Positions 1 through 11,387 of a stretch of 64,000 bases of DNA are shown in pieces; position 1 is the stretch's first letter, and every line of letters starts with the position of its first letter. The stretch spans positions 56,335,493-56,399,492 of the forward strand of contig OX419759.1 of assembly GCA_948567375.1 (NCBI GenBank), written 5' to 3'. Both the position numbers and the translations under genes were made by a program. This DNA is from Lunularia cruciata (taxonomy: Eukaryota > Streptophyta > Marchantiopsida > Lunulariales > Lunulariaceae). The notes beneath the pieces were generated by a model that saw only the letters and a list, made by a program, of their open reading frames with translations, ran no database searches and was not told the origin of the DNA.

Positions 1-942
1 CTCTTTCCCTCTATTGGCTCCCTCATAACCCCTTCCTCCATGGTAAGTGGAATTTGGGCAATTCCTTTAGATATGGCCTCTTCCTCCACAACCAAAACAA
101 TTTCTATCATTGAAATTGTTGGCTGGTTGGCCTCCTCTATATGGATAGTTTCCATAACTCCTAGGCCCTCTCCCTACATTCTGATCCACCTCTCTCTTCT
201 CCCATAGTTGCACCACATTGATCTTGAGATCCGCAAGTTGTTCTGTGATGGTTTGGAGTGGATCTTTTGGTGGAGGTGCAAGAACTGGAGCAACTACTAC
301 TTGTGGTGCAACCCTTGTCACCAAAGTATCAGAAGTTCCACCATACTTGTAGCCTTGAGGAGGATGCACAACCTCCTTCACCACCAAATCACTCTCATCC
401 CCTTCCAAACTCTCCTCCATATGAATTGCGATCTTGATAGCTTCAACCTTGGAAGAAGGTTTCTCATATCTCACCTTGCTTCTAATTTGTGGTCTCAATC
501 CTCCCACAAAATTCTTGGTGAGCATGGCCCCTATGCCAATCATTGTGGTCTCCACATCATCCCCACCCTTCCTCAACACTATGCAAAATCTGGACTCCAA
601 CTTTTCCACTCTTTCCACATAGACTCTCACTTTCTCTCCATCTCCTTGCTTGAGAAATGTAACCTCACTCATCAATCTCTCATAACTCTCATCAGGAAGA
701 AAGTTCTCAATGAGTGCTGAAGTCAAAGTCTCCCAAGACTCCTCTTCCCCCACTCTCCTCCCTCTCTTTTGGTATTCTGACTCATACCATGTAAGTGCTG
801 CATCCTCAAAGAAATCTGGTAATAATGAGGCCCACTCATTCTTCCTCCTCTCATTTTTTCCTATGCAAGCTCTCTTGAAGTCTCTCACAAAGGCCTCCAC
901 ATCTTCTCCATCCTTGCCAAAGAAAACTGGAAGTTTTTCCAT
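1..942 (-). pseudogene. gag fragment of A1
   Basis: Starts with ATG at 942 (Met-Glu-Lys-Leu-Pro) and is collinear with the first 291 residues of the A2 polyprotein. It includes the capsid-type segment with LTWYESEYQKR and FLPDESYERLMSEV. The frame stops inside the CCHC zinc knuckle: the Gln codon after the zinc-binding His is TAG in the minus strand (64-66), where A2 has CAA or CAG. This is a C-to-T type nonsense change. Gag would form the particle and bind element RNA; this copy cannot make the full polyprotein. The remainder runs off the window. Confidence 0.9.
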
Positions 943-1175
943 CTTAACCCCTCACTATCTTTCTTTTCTCTCAATTTTTTTTCTCTTTTCTTTTCTCTCA
1001 CTCTTTTACTAATAGAGTATATAAATGACTAACACCATCTGAGAATAATCCACTCTAGGGAAAACAAAAGGTTCAGGTTGCTCCAAGATTTCTATAGCAA
1101 CATCAAATCCTAGAGTGCATATTAATCTAACTCTCATGGATAGTTTATCCATAAGTTGAAAGATTATCTCCATCA

Positions 1176-1649
1176 CTAATCTTGAGAACTAGCTGATGAA
1201 GGTGGTAGCATTTATGTAGCTGTACTAAGAATCTCTCCAAGATCCTTCACCAAAGTTTCCAAAAGTGCTTTTACTCCACTACACTCATGTCCTTTTGGAA
1301 GTCCTTCAACTCCACAAACCTCACACAACTCCTTGGTCTTAGATCTTCTCCCTCCCAATCTTGGTGAAGAAGGTCCAACATGCAAACCCAAGTCAAGTAA
1401 GCCTCTCCTTTCCCTCAATCTCTTGCTCTCAAAGGTCAATGGACATGAACTTGCCTTATGTCCCTTCTCTCCACATAGAAAGCACTTAGACTCACTCTTT
1501 CCTCCAAGTGGTGTAGGTTTTTGGATCCTCTCAATACTCTCTTCAAATTCTATTGTAAACTCTCTTTTCCTCAAATCAACCCCTACAATCACCTCAAACC
1601 CTTAGGGAACCTTGCATAATCTCAATTTCTACTCTTGATGACCCTCCAT
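1176..1649 (-). pseudogene. A1 copy of the family A leader ORF (zinc-cluster protein)
   Basis: Equivalent of the intact 157-aa ORF at 23729-24202. The CCHC knuckle CFLCGEKGHKASSC and the second Cys/His cluster CEVCGVEGLPKGHEC are both kept. Two nonsense changes break it: a Gln-to-stop near residue 20 (Pro-Gln-Gly-Phe in A2) and a Glu-to-stop in the C-terminal tail, about 12 residues before the normal end. Function unknown. Confidence 0.75.
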
Positions 1650-2295
1650 GTTCCCAAGATGAATCTGAACACTCAAACATGCTTTTTGTTGATCTCAAAC
1701 TTCTCATGCATGAGATCTCCACTCTGCAGAATTGACCCTTCCTCACAATGTCACTCAAATATCCCAACCAATATGTCACAGTCCTCTGAAATTTTGCACA
1801 CTTAATAGAAACTCCAGGGCATCCCTCCTTGCAAAATTTCAGATCTTTTCATTGAGCCATTTGGCCTAGACACCTTTCTATTCAGCACCCATATTTCAAA
1901 TTTGGTCTGAAAACCACCCCCTCATTTCAAAAACTCATTTCTCCCTGTGCAAGAATGATCTCTCTCTAATTTTTGTGGCAGCAGGTAGGATATAATGCAC
2001 TGAATTTTCTTGGAAATGTTCAGGTCAATTCACTGAAAATTGAAGAAATGGAAGACTCTGTACAATTTTCCAGAGAGCATGTAGTTGCGGGAGCACTTTA
2101 CCCTATCAACTTTCAAAAATTCTAGCCCAGTGCGCATAGAAGCTCTCACAATAATTTCAAGTTTGCTAACTGAAAGATAACCCAAGATATCATATGTAGA
2201 AATCTCAAGTCCAGATCTCAAACTTGAGATTTTGCCCAAAATCACCTTAATCCCCAAAATCTGCAATTCACCTCACACAATCTCTCTAATTCCTC

Positions 2296-2529
2296 TCATG
2301 TGTACAAGATGTACAAAATCACCTCAAAGACATCATAATGAACTACAGATTATACAAATGGATCTTGGTTCTCTAACATAAGTTCAGCCCTCTCCTCTCC
2401 TAATGTTCTATCCAAGTGAGCTCTCATAGCCTCCTTCTGCCTAATGTAGAATTGGACGCGTAACATTATCTTGCCTTCTAGAGAGGTCCCGATAACGGAA
2501 CCAAAAATGTGAGTCGGCCTGTCTCTCAC
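2296..2529 (-). pseudogene. A1 copy of the small leader reading frame
   Basis: Corresponds to the open 77-codon frame at 24851-25084 of A2, which begins in the LTR, crosses the primer-binding site and enters the leader. In A1 one Tyr codon is TAA, about 18 codons before the end. Whether this frame is ever translated is unknown. Confidence 0.4.
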
Positions 2530-3200
2530 TCAGGATGAACCTCTGATGGCTATTATGGTAGCGCACCATGGACTAAGAATGCAAGGAACCCCAACTCCAT
2601 CATACTCCTCCAAGGCTAACACTCCAAGACCCAAGACATTGCTCACTAGAGAACTCAATGAAAGATAGATAGTTGCAAATGAAAGGATGATGAGTACCTC
2701 CTCACCCCTTGTTTATATACTTGTGAAATAGTTACGTACCAAAGTTACTAATTACCGTAGTAACTCAAGTGACTAGACTAAAAGTCAAGTAAAGTCAAAA
2801 AGTAGAAAGGAATATCCATTCACATGGGCATATTCCTCTAAGCATGTGGTCTTATCTTGACCCAACCACTAAGTCAAGGATTCCTTCACATGGGCTATCC
2901 TTGGACTAAAGAAGAATCCAAAACAAAAAGGCTTGCGGGCCCAAGAGTTCTCAACTCTTTCCCCAAAGCCAAACACCTAGGAATAATACCAAGTCAACAC
3001 ACTAAAATCCAAAATAGTGGTGCTCATCTTTTCTACTTCCTCTAAAGTAAGGTCCTCTCTATCTTAGATATGACTAAATTTAGCTTAACCATGACTAATA
3101 TAGAACCATCCTTTATCTCTATATAAATAATATCTCTTAAGTACTTGTAATACCAAGCTAAATATCACAATACCACACACATGCACAAATGGGTGTTACA
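2508..3200 (-). repeat. 5' LTR of A1
   Basis: A 693-bp LTR reading TGTGAG...GTTACA on the plus strand. It aligns with the A2 LTRs but keeps about 14 bp (near 2832-2850) that are missing from both A2 LTRs. The primer-binding site lies just left of it, 4 nt from the LTR end, with one or two changes from the A2 site. Confidence 0.9.
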
Positions 3201-4898
3201 AGACACACCAAGTGCACTCTCAATTGAATTAGCTCTTGTGTCAAACTCCAACTTGAGTCAATCCCCTCCCTCATTGGGATCTGAGATACAGGTTGATAAC
3301 AAGCACCACTCCAAGTAAACCCATTATGTATTATAGCGCTATCTCTTTCGGAATCCCCAAAGAACTCCATTGTGACAAACTAACCAAAAACTACAACCCG
3401 TAACCGGAACCACTGCAAGTGCCAACACCACCAATCAAACGTCACCAACTAACGTAACTCTAACTACAACAACTACACTAGGAGAAATGGCAACATGTAA
3501 CCTGCCATCACAACACACACTCTCATGGTCTATAGGTCATCACTTCTTGCCTCATCAAAGAGAAACATAGGTAGTTTGACTGGTCATCACTCCAATCTCA
3601 CTACTAAGAGCACACTAGAGCACCAATGCTCTAAAGTCAAGGCACCTCACACAAACATGGTGCACAAATAGGAATTAGAGAATGGAAGAGGTCCAATCAC
3701 AAGAAATCTAAACAAAAACTCTCTAGCTCATAAATTAACACTTGACTAACTCTACTATCATTTGGTATTTGACATAATATGAGTTCTCTATTTCCCAAGC
3801 TACCGGGATCACCAAGAATGGGATCAAATTGTCTCTCCTAGAAAAAGCTACAAGTGTATAAATAACAATAGAACAATCACTATGACAACAAGTGAGGATG
3901 GACTAGTTGGCTAGGGCACCAGTCTAGGAACCAGAGATCTAGGGGTCAAATCCTATTGCACATAATCTAGCAAGATGGGCATATTTTGCTGAACAATGAC
4001 CAAAATCTACTCCAAACTAGCTCACCTCACACCAGCAAGTTGACCTTTCTAGGCCTTCATAGCCCACAACCCTATGCGTTGAAGCCTCTAAATGCCAAAT
4101 GAGGCCTTTCTTCTTGCCACTTTGAACCCTCTCCAAATTTGGCAAAACTCTTGCAAATCTTCAATTTCACTTTCTAAGCTCAACTTGCACAAAATTGGTC
4201 CAGCTTTCATCTCTTGAGCTCAAAATCACAACTACTACTTGAAAATTGCTTCTCTTTGCTCAAAATTTGGCCAATGCTTCCGTACATTGTTTGCATCACT
4301 ACCAAATCTGCATCAATTGAATAAGCTTCTACACACTAGGGAAAATCTGAACTCCAATTGAGCTACCAACAATCAGCAAGTCTTGGAGATACCACCAGCA
4401 CCCTTAGTCCTTGCACCTAATTTCCCCCTTACCTCACTTCTCTAATGTAATATGTTTGTTTACACAACTCAAATCCCACTCAATCACATTAGTACTTGAT
4501 CTATCACTGCATAATTTACCAACAAATAGGCACTAATTACAATCAAGCCAAACCCACTCTAGCTAAGAGAATCCATGTGATACTCACTGGCCTCTATCCA
4601 CCATAGCCAAGAACTCAAAGGCTCAATATTATAAAAGTGAGCTCTCTGGAGCTGCACTTCAAAAGTACACCCCTTGGACTTGAGCTAGGTCTCAAACCCT
4701 AATAGTCCCGTTGATAGCACACCCAATGGTACGAATGGTGCGGAGTGATAGTGGGCTCCACCATGTAGTCAATACCCCAAACACAAAATCTAACCGTCAA
4801 TAAGTAGTCTTTGAGTAACTACCAAAATACTCTTGACTACCAACAAGACTACTCGAGAGTCCAAGCAATCTAGGAGCAAAGCTACAAATGGCATAACA
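3201..4898 (-). mobile_element. Gypsy family D, copy D1 (5' LTR and leader only)
   Basis: Matches 41651-41961, 44191-44407 and 52211-53340 in inverted orientation, which defines the family. D1 reads on the minus strand from its LTR start at 4898 to 3201, where A1's LTR interrupts the leader. No coding region of D1 is in the window. Its outer LTR end at 4898 is flanked by a transposase remnant, giving a layered insertion: D1 in Harbinger, A1 in D1. Confidence 0.75.
3770..4898 (-). repeat. 5' LTR of D1
   Basis: About 1129 bp. In the minus strand it starts TGTTATGCCATTTGTAG and ends ATTATGTCA; D2 has the same ends (start at 41651, end at 52774). A degenerate initiator-Met type primer site follows after a short gap. 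The boundary was set by comparing the two D copies and their unrelated outer flanks (Harbinger remnant here, E2 at D2). Confidence 0.7.
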
Positions 4899-5400
4899 CT
4901 ACTTGTGCTCAAGCCATGCAACTTGACTCCTCATCAAATCTTATATGGCAATCATAACTTGGTCAATGAAGGCAATTGTTGAACTTTTACTAATGCACCA
5001 CATGTTTAACCCTCTTGCAACACAAGCTCCATTATCGTGATACCCAAATCTATTGAGAGCTAGAGCTACTTTGGAACCACGCTGGTGTTTGCTCCCACTG
5101 GTAGGTCTTTTAAAAAATAGGGTGTGTTCTTATCAAATCTACCAAGGTTCAAAAAGAATTAACATTCATTCTAGTAAGCTCACAAAAGTCCTTCAACTCT
5201 AGATTTCTAGAATACTTTATCATAAATTCTTGACCATGAGAATAAGTAACTCAAGGTTCCAAGTATCTATCCATATGTGCAAACTCCTACCCACTAATAA
5301 AAACTTCTAGCATATCTAAATCTCCTTCTCCAACTTCATCTTCATCTTCTTGCATAGAGATCTGTAAATCTAATTGTATACACCATTGTATACATTTCCT
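4899..5400 (-). pseudogene. PIF/Harbinger-like transposase remnant
   Basis: The minus strand shows, across frameshifts and stops, the N-terminal pattern of plant-type Harbinger nucleases: an acidic stretch (DEDEVGEGDLDML), then a segment ending LVDLIRTHPIF, a Gln-rich linker, VALALNRFGYHDNGACV, then a Trp/Ser/Thr stretch and a Val-Met-x-Ala-Ile segment. In the family the frame continues to a DDE catalytic core, which is absent here because D1 begins at 4898. No terminal inverted repeats were identified. It is old and non-functional. The assignment rests on motif order, so a profile search is needed to confirm it. Confidence 0.55.
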
Positions 5401-8400
5401 TATTTTTTGAGTTAATTCTCCACAAGTGCTCCCTCTCTGCATGTTATACTAGACTTTGTCCTCCTCTTTTCTTTGATCACCAAAACTAACTCTACCTTCC
5501 TTATTCTTTAATCACCAAAAATAACACTTGATCGGCATGCTCTACTCTTCTCACTACAAAGATGCTACCTGCACAATGAACAAGCTTGCAAGATAAGAAT
5601 TACATTCCAAAAGTAGATGAACAAGGAATTTTTAAGTAATGAAATTGAGAATTTTACGTAGTGCTTCAAACAAAATTCACTCCCCATCCTCGCACCTTCA
5701 CACAACCCGCACTAATCTTCCCACTTCAAAAAAAATTAACTCCCCCTCTTCCCACAACCCGCACTAATCTTCTATGTCAATTTTCTCCTTCTCGTCCTCT
5801 CGTACGGTTCATCTTTTTCTCTTGTACCTCACCTATCTTCATGGCCCTCTTGGTGGCAACCCCCTTCACCCTAACCTAAACTATGCACTTAATGTGTAAA
5901 TAATGCATTACAGCGTGACAATAGAAAACTTCGTATCCCTAATTTCCTATGAAACACCTATTATGGAGTTCAGTAAAAGTAAGGAACTTGATTGGAACTC
6001 CGTAGCAAGACCTTTTCTTCCTCCAGCCCGCACCTCGTATCAATTTAGTCAATGCCTTGTAATAAGTTGTAAGAAAATATATAGAGCTTTGTAAAACTAT
6101 TTCTAAAACCCCCTAATACGCATGCTCTTTGACAAGAAGAGACCCAACATACAGGTTCTTTGGAAAAAATAGTGTACCTTGAAATTAAACGAGAAAACGA
6201 GTATAAAGAGTGTATAAGCGTGTGAGGTACCACGAAGTGCCAAAGTGGACAGGGAGCAGGAGGCCCGACCAACAAAAAGATTAAAAACCAAAGCCACGCC
6301 AGGAAAAGCGAAAATGTAATCTAATGCTTAACTATGTCATAAGGTTTTCCAATTATATATCTGGTAAGTAGTAGGAGTGTCCTAGATATGATGGGTGTTC
6401 ATACTCTTGTTGCTCGTGTATGGTACTCAAAGCTTCAGTGCTTTGTAAAAGACTAAATCTCCCTGGCTAAAGTAGAGGTAAACATGGATCGGAGATAGCT
6501 ATAGCTTCTCTCCTCTGCAAGGAATCTCATGTTGTTTTCCTAAAACATCATCAACGGTGATGAAAATATAAAAAATCTCAATAGCAAAAAATATAAATGT
6601 ATCAGACGATAGTTTCGATGTATAAAAGTCAATTTTTTCCTTATAATGAACATGGTCATTGTTGCCCTTGCTTAAAATCTCAATAACAAAAAGTACAAAG
6701 GTATCAGATGATAGTCGATAGCCGTGATTTATAAAAGACTTTTCTCTTTTCTTCTAGTAGCGATGGTCATTGTTAATCTTGTTTAAATACCACTGGTGCA
6801 AATCATTCTATTCACAAAGGGTTTACAATCACCACATCAAGCAAAACAGATCGACCCCTCCTTAATGTAATGAATTTGTATCTTTTTTTGCCCGCTCCTT
6901 CGATAGATTCAACTACCACTCAATCTATACCATGTAGCTTTGGGAGATCTGTGCCATGGTAAAGCAGATGGCATCATGAACTCTTATGAGTCTTTCATCT
7001 ATTGCACATGGTAAAATGTATCTTTATATTATATGGAAAATCACATGCACATTGATTGGTAATTTTAGAAATACTAGATGTGAGACCGTAAAGCATACTA
7101 TCACGCCTTCCCGAGTACTCAAGGATATGAACAATACATGGATGCGATGATAGATGTCGTATCCTTGATGTATTCTGAGATCCTTGGACGCCTCCGAACT
7201 CGACACAAAACATCTATGTTTTCGAACCTTGATTTCTTATCCATGGAGTAATTCTTAACTATGAATACGCAATTTGATAATTTTGTGCAAGATTGTGCGG
7301 GAGTTAACTAAACGAGAGACAAGAGATACCTTCCCTATTTTTCAACTTAGTTTAGATACTGTAGATCCGTTACTCTACCAAAAACCAACAACCAACAGAG
7401 ATCCATCACTCTGCAGAGACACTGCCGTGGACAATCCATCGAGAGAGAATGAGATGTCATATCACAACACACTTTCAATATTCCAAGAGCAATCTAAGTG
7501 CAATATGATTCAATACGATGAGCTCAGAATTTAGCTCCATTGTATTCCACACTATGTGCTTCGCTTGCACCCGATCCTGAAAGCGCTGCGATTCTTTCTT
7601 ACAGTCTGTGAACCGCAGCCGCAGCACGAGAGGACCAGGGTCGGTCTCTCTGTCACGTACGATACATCGAAGGACTCTGTCAGGTCCTCCTGTTATTGGT
7701 CAAATTTAATCACCATCAGATCATTGATTCAACAATTGTCCTGGATGGACTTCACAATGAGCACGAATGTAAGTCGAGTTAACAGGCTAGGTCCTAAATG
7801 CTTAACTCATCCTAGACTCGCGCAGCGGAACTCAATACTATATTCCTCATATCTGTCCGTAGAGGTCTGGCTAGCGTATCAAAAGAACTCTTAGAAATTA
7901 TCTCATTTGTTTTTTCATAGTCAATACGTTAATGTAGGTTACATCTTTCTCTTGATTGAATCCCTTAGATTCTTTTGATTGACTCGTTCACATATCTTTA
8001 TTATGATCTGAATAGCATCATACATAAAATTCTCCGTCACTTTACTGAGTTCAATCAACTCATTGGTATCTGCAACATTCATTTGTCGGTATTTGGCATG
8101 GTTTTTCTCAGAAAGTTTCTGGTATAAAATTTCTCTTAGTTTGCACATAAGTTTTGGCATTTGCATTTACATAGACAGGCTGACAGTCTAAAGGACAACG
8201 TTCTTTCGATCCTCAAGGTTAATCAGAGAAAGTATGCTCTAGAACAACTATTCTGACCCAAATTATCTTCAACATATCAAGATAAGTTTTCAACATATCA
8301 ATTTATTTATGAAGCCTTTACTAAGTTTACCTACAAGCCTTTACCTACTAAGGTTTTACATATTGGATTTTCGACAAATATAGTCAAAATAAAATTGAAT

Positions 8401-9030
8401 TTAGAGTTATAAGGCGCTATATGACGTATAGTGCCTTCTAACTTTCTAGCATCCAAATATAATCTCAAAGGAATTTTGCTTAACACTAAAATATTATGAT
8501 GCAAGATATACACCTTTATTTGCTTCCTTGATTAGATTCTCTTTCTAACGCATAACTGATTTCCATGTGATATAAGTTCAACTGGAAACCTTTGAGTTGG
8601 ACACTAATTATGCTGGTATTCAAGTTAGAAATACTTGAAATGGCTTTTGCAAGTGTGTTAGCTTTTAAAAATCATCTTGACCTATGTGTATTGCAATGAT
8701 ATTAAGTTTTTATGGGCAATATCCAACGTTGTTGGAGGTTGAAAGGTTATACTTTGAGATCCTAAATCAAATTATACAAGCTATGCCGTTATCTAGCTGG
8801 TGTGCTCTAATGTAAGTTGTAAATTAATCTTCCGCTTAAAATCAGGTAAACTTTCAAAATTTCAGCAAGTTTTATTCCAATCTTGAACTGATTAGTGAAC
8901 TAATCAAGTCTCATAAGCCACTGAATAAAAGACTACTCTATTATTCTGCCCCCACTAGTTCCTCCGTTGTTGTTTGTTTTGTTTTATTACGGCAATGTCA
9001 ATATTAGATAAGATGTTATCTCATCTTTCT
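5401..9030. other. No gene recognised
   Basis: AT-rich intergenic-type sequence. Short open frames on both strands show no domain. I see a 20-bp direct repeat (CACAACCCGCACTAATCTTC near 5701 and 5753) and the tandem duplication listed at 6572. The stretch 7550-7900 has a more mixed base composition, with several CpG sites, but no protein or RNA that I recognise. Confidence 0.6.
6572..6783. repeat. Diverged tandem duplication, about 102-bp unit
   Basis: Two adjacent units begin AAAATCTCAAT(A)GCAAAAA/AACAAAAA at 6572 and 6674. Both contain a GTATCAGA(C/T)GATAGT motif, then TATAAAAG, then ATGGTCATTGTT. They have diverged by substitutions and small indels. Confidence 0.75.
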
Positions 9031-9039
9031 CTTCTCGGT

Positions 9040-11387
9040 GTGCATGGTACACTGCACTCTCTTCTCCTATGGGGACTTGTCAAGGATTGTATAATCCCAT
9101 TTTAGAGATTGCTTTTAAGAAGATGAGCCTTCTAGTGGATTTACTGAGCTGTTTCAAGTGGCTATAGCAATAGCAAGGGGATATATTCGTATGTCAATTA
9201 GTCCGTTAGCCGCAACATTGTCCTTCATCGTTGATCTCACTTCCAAGAGCACCTCAATCCACATCAGTTTGGAGTAGCTACACCTGGTTGGTTAGCTGCA
9301 CTATTATCCTTTAGCATCAATCTTGTTTCCGAGAGCACCTTAGTCCACATCAATTTGGAGTAGCTACACTTGGAGGTTGTGAGGCTATTTCCCTAAGCAT
9401 CATGGCACTCCTAGATATCCATCTAGAGTGGGTTGTCCTACATGTGGATGTTGAGAATGCTTTAATAGCATATCTTGTGCATCCATATTTAGAGCATTTT
9501 GGGAGGCTGGTGGAGCTCAGTCAAGTTCTTATTTCTTTTGTGTAATTGTTCTATGGCTCTCCATCGTCTCTTTACTACAAGCATGAGTGGTCATAAGAGA
9601 GACTCACTATCTTGGCATTAGTTGTTAGTGCACAAAAGGAAAATCCTTTAAGGGGACCTTTGTTTGGCATGGCTCACTTTAGAGCTCTCTATCTACTACT
9701 TTGGCCATACTAGGTTGTGTATTTCCCTCCTTAGTAGATGATACACGCATTGTGTGTACCATAGATTAGATTAGGTAGGACTTTGATCACTTGACTACCA
9801 AGCTACATCTTGTAGGCTTGAGAGTCAAGATGTCAAAAGTGTAGAGCATGGTCTCCTTTAGGTATCTCTCCCCACCTTGAGCTTCTAAAGGGTGTGTCAC
9901 ATCTATAGATGGACTATGGATTCTTGGAGTGCCAATAGGATCCGAGGATTTTTTCACATGCCTCTTAGATGCTACTCTTCTAGAGAATATTATCTATATG
10001 GATGACCTTCTTTTACTAGGAGATCGATAGGTAGCATTTAGTATACTCTCCTCTAGTATTGCACATCTCCCAATTTACCTTCTCCACATGGTTCCCCCTT
10101 CCTTGAATTTTCTATCACATCTAAGGGCTTTTGATAGGAGGATTATGGGAGTCTTTGGTGATATCATCATACCAAGAACATTTGAGTGTGTGACAAGGAA
10201 TTTAGCACGTAGATAGCATCTCTATCAATCTTGTGTAGAGAGGTAGGCCTATTATCTATGAAGGAGACAACACCTATAACATTTTTGGGTAGTTGGGCTC
10301 TCTCAACACCCCTACTCCCTTCCCATTTTTTGGTTGCTGCTAGGCCAATTTTGGAGACATATGTGACCAAGGTGGGGGAAGGATCCTTTTCTCTCCAAGT
10401 GTTATTGCAGTTGATGAAATATGGTCTATCCCCATAAGCATGAGGGGACCTTCCATCCTTTGCTTCACTACTATCAGATTGGATAAGATGTTTGCAATCT
10501 TCCTTGAGGGAGCAACAATCTTAACATATGTTGCATTCTCTTGTGGTTGATTTGTCCATTCCTCGGGCCACTAGAGAACAATTTTGCTTTTGCTTCAGCA
10601 AGGGTGCAAGCTCTTGGATCCTTGCTTGACCTTGCATTAGGCCATTCCAACTTGCACTAGCCACCTTCTCTATAGTGATGAGGTTTTGCCTTGGTTTGGT
10701 CCACCCGTCTACATCCTTGTTAATCACTTGTGAGAGTGGTTCTACACTAGATGCAACAACAATCTATATGATATAGTGTCCTTTTGAAGGATAGAGGATA
10801 GGTACCCATGATGCAATCAAAGATATAGTGTTTGCTATGACACAAGAGAGTGGATAACTTGTTTCGAGGGAGCATTGGAGCACTCTTATTGTTTGCAAAC
10901 GACACGTGTTAGAGCAGACATATACTTGGTCCAAGATGATCAAGTGGTAGTGGTGGATGTTATGGTTATAGATGTTTTGCATGATGCAATTTTGGAATGG
11001 AGTGATTACTCATCCTCTTGAATGGGCAATGAGCAAAGGAGCAGCATGCAAGGTCTCCAAGTATAGTGGTATGCAAAAAGGTCATCTCTTTGTTCCTCTA
11101 GCCTTGGAGTTATATGGAGCGATTGATACAATGTTTGATATGATTGTCGAGGAGTGCACGAGAACTTATCATATTAGACACTAGGGGTATTACTCTCACT
11201 CTCATACTTTATAGTATACTTTAGACATCATGTGTCCATCATCATGCTCTATCAAGACAATTGGACACATGATTACACCAACCTCCTATGGATGCTCTCC
11301 TATCGATTGCACCAGCCATAGCTTTGGATGATCCTATAGTTTGTAGATCTTACAACTTGCATAGCTCGGATATCGTAAGACTGTAGG
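9040..11387 (+). pseudogene. Decayed non-LTR retrotransposon ORF (RT plus restriction-like endonuclease)
   Basis: Plus-strand pieces across several frameshifts and stops follow the order of an RLE-type LINE: GVATLGGCEAI near 9360; RT aspartate box HVDVENA (9442); RGPLFGMAHFRAL (9651), matching a QGDPLG-type box; catalytic-type VDD (9734-9742); ILGVPIGSEDF (about 9920); a thumb/linker region with FLGSWALSTPL (about 10284); then RVRADIYL with Asp at 10917, VVVVDVMVID with Asp at 10956, and a downstream Lys-rich KVSKYSG and FVPLALELYGA. The last group resembles the PD-(D/E)xK nuclease that nicks the target in R2-type elements. The element is inactive. The 5' end is uncertain, and 11388-11760 may be 3' UTR. 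Seed-plant LINEs are normally APE-type (L1, RTE), so this remnant is atypical. Confidence 0.65.
9205..9376 (+). repeat. Tandem duplication inside the LINE remnant, 86-bp unit
   Basis: Two copies start GTTAGC at 9205 and 9291, and both end in a TTTGGAGTAGCTACAC segment. They correspond to RT sequence just upstream of the aspartate box. The copies differ at many sites, so the duplication is old. Confidence 0.8.

Larger units (their letters stand above)
1..3200 (-). mobile_element. Ty3/gypsy family A (Athila-like), copy A1, 5' part
   Basis: The 5' LTR, leader and first part of gag of a minus-strand retrotransposon; pol and the 3' LTR lie off the left edge of the window. It is collinear with the complete copy A2 (17940-25741) over its whole length. 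The outer LTR end at 3200 abuts family D leader sequence, so A1 appears inserted in D1. Several stop codons show that this copy is dead. Confidence 0.9.

Noticed and set aside
7556-7894. Open frame with a mixed-composition stretch containing ACGAGAGGACC, reminiscent of large-subunit rRNA
   Set aside because: Only about 11 bases fit; neighbouring rRNA sequence is not there, so I consider it chance.
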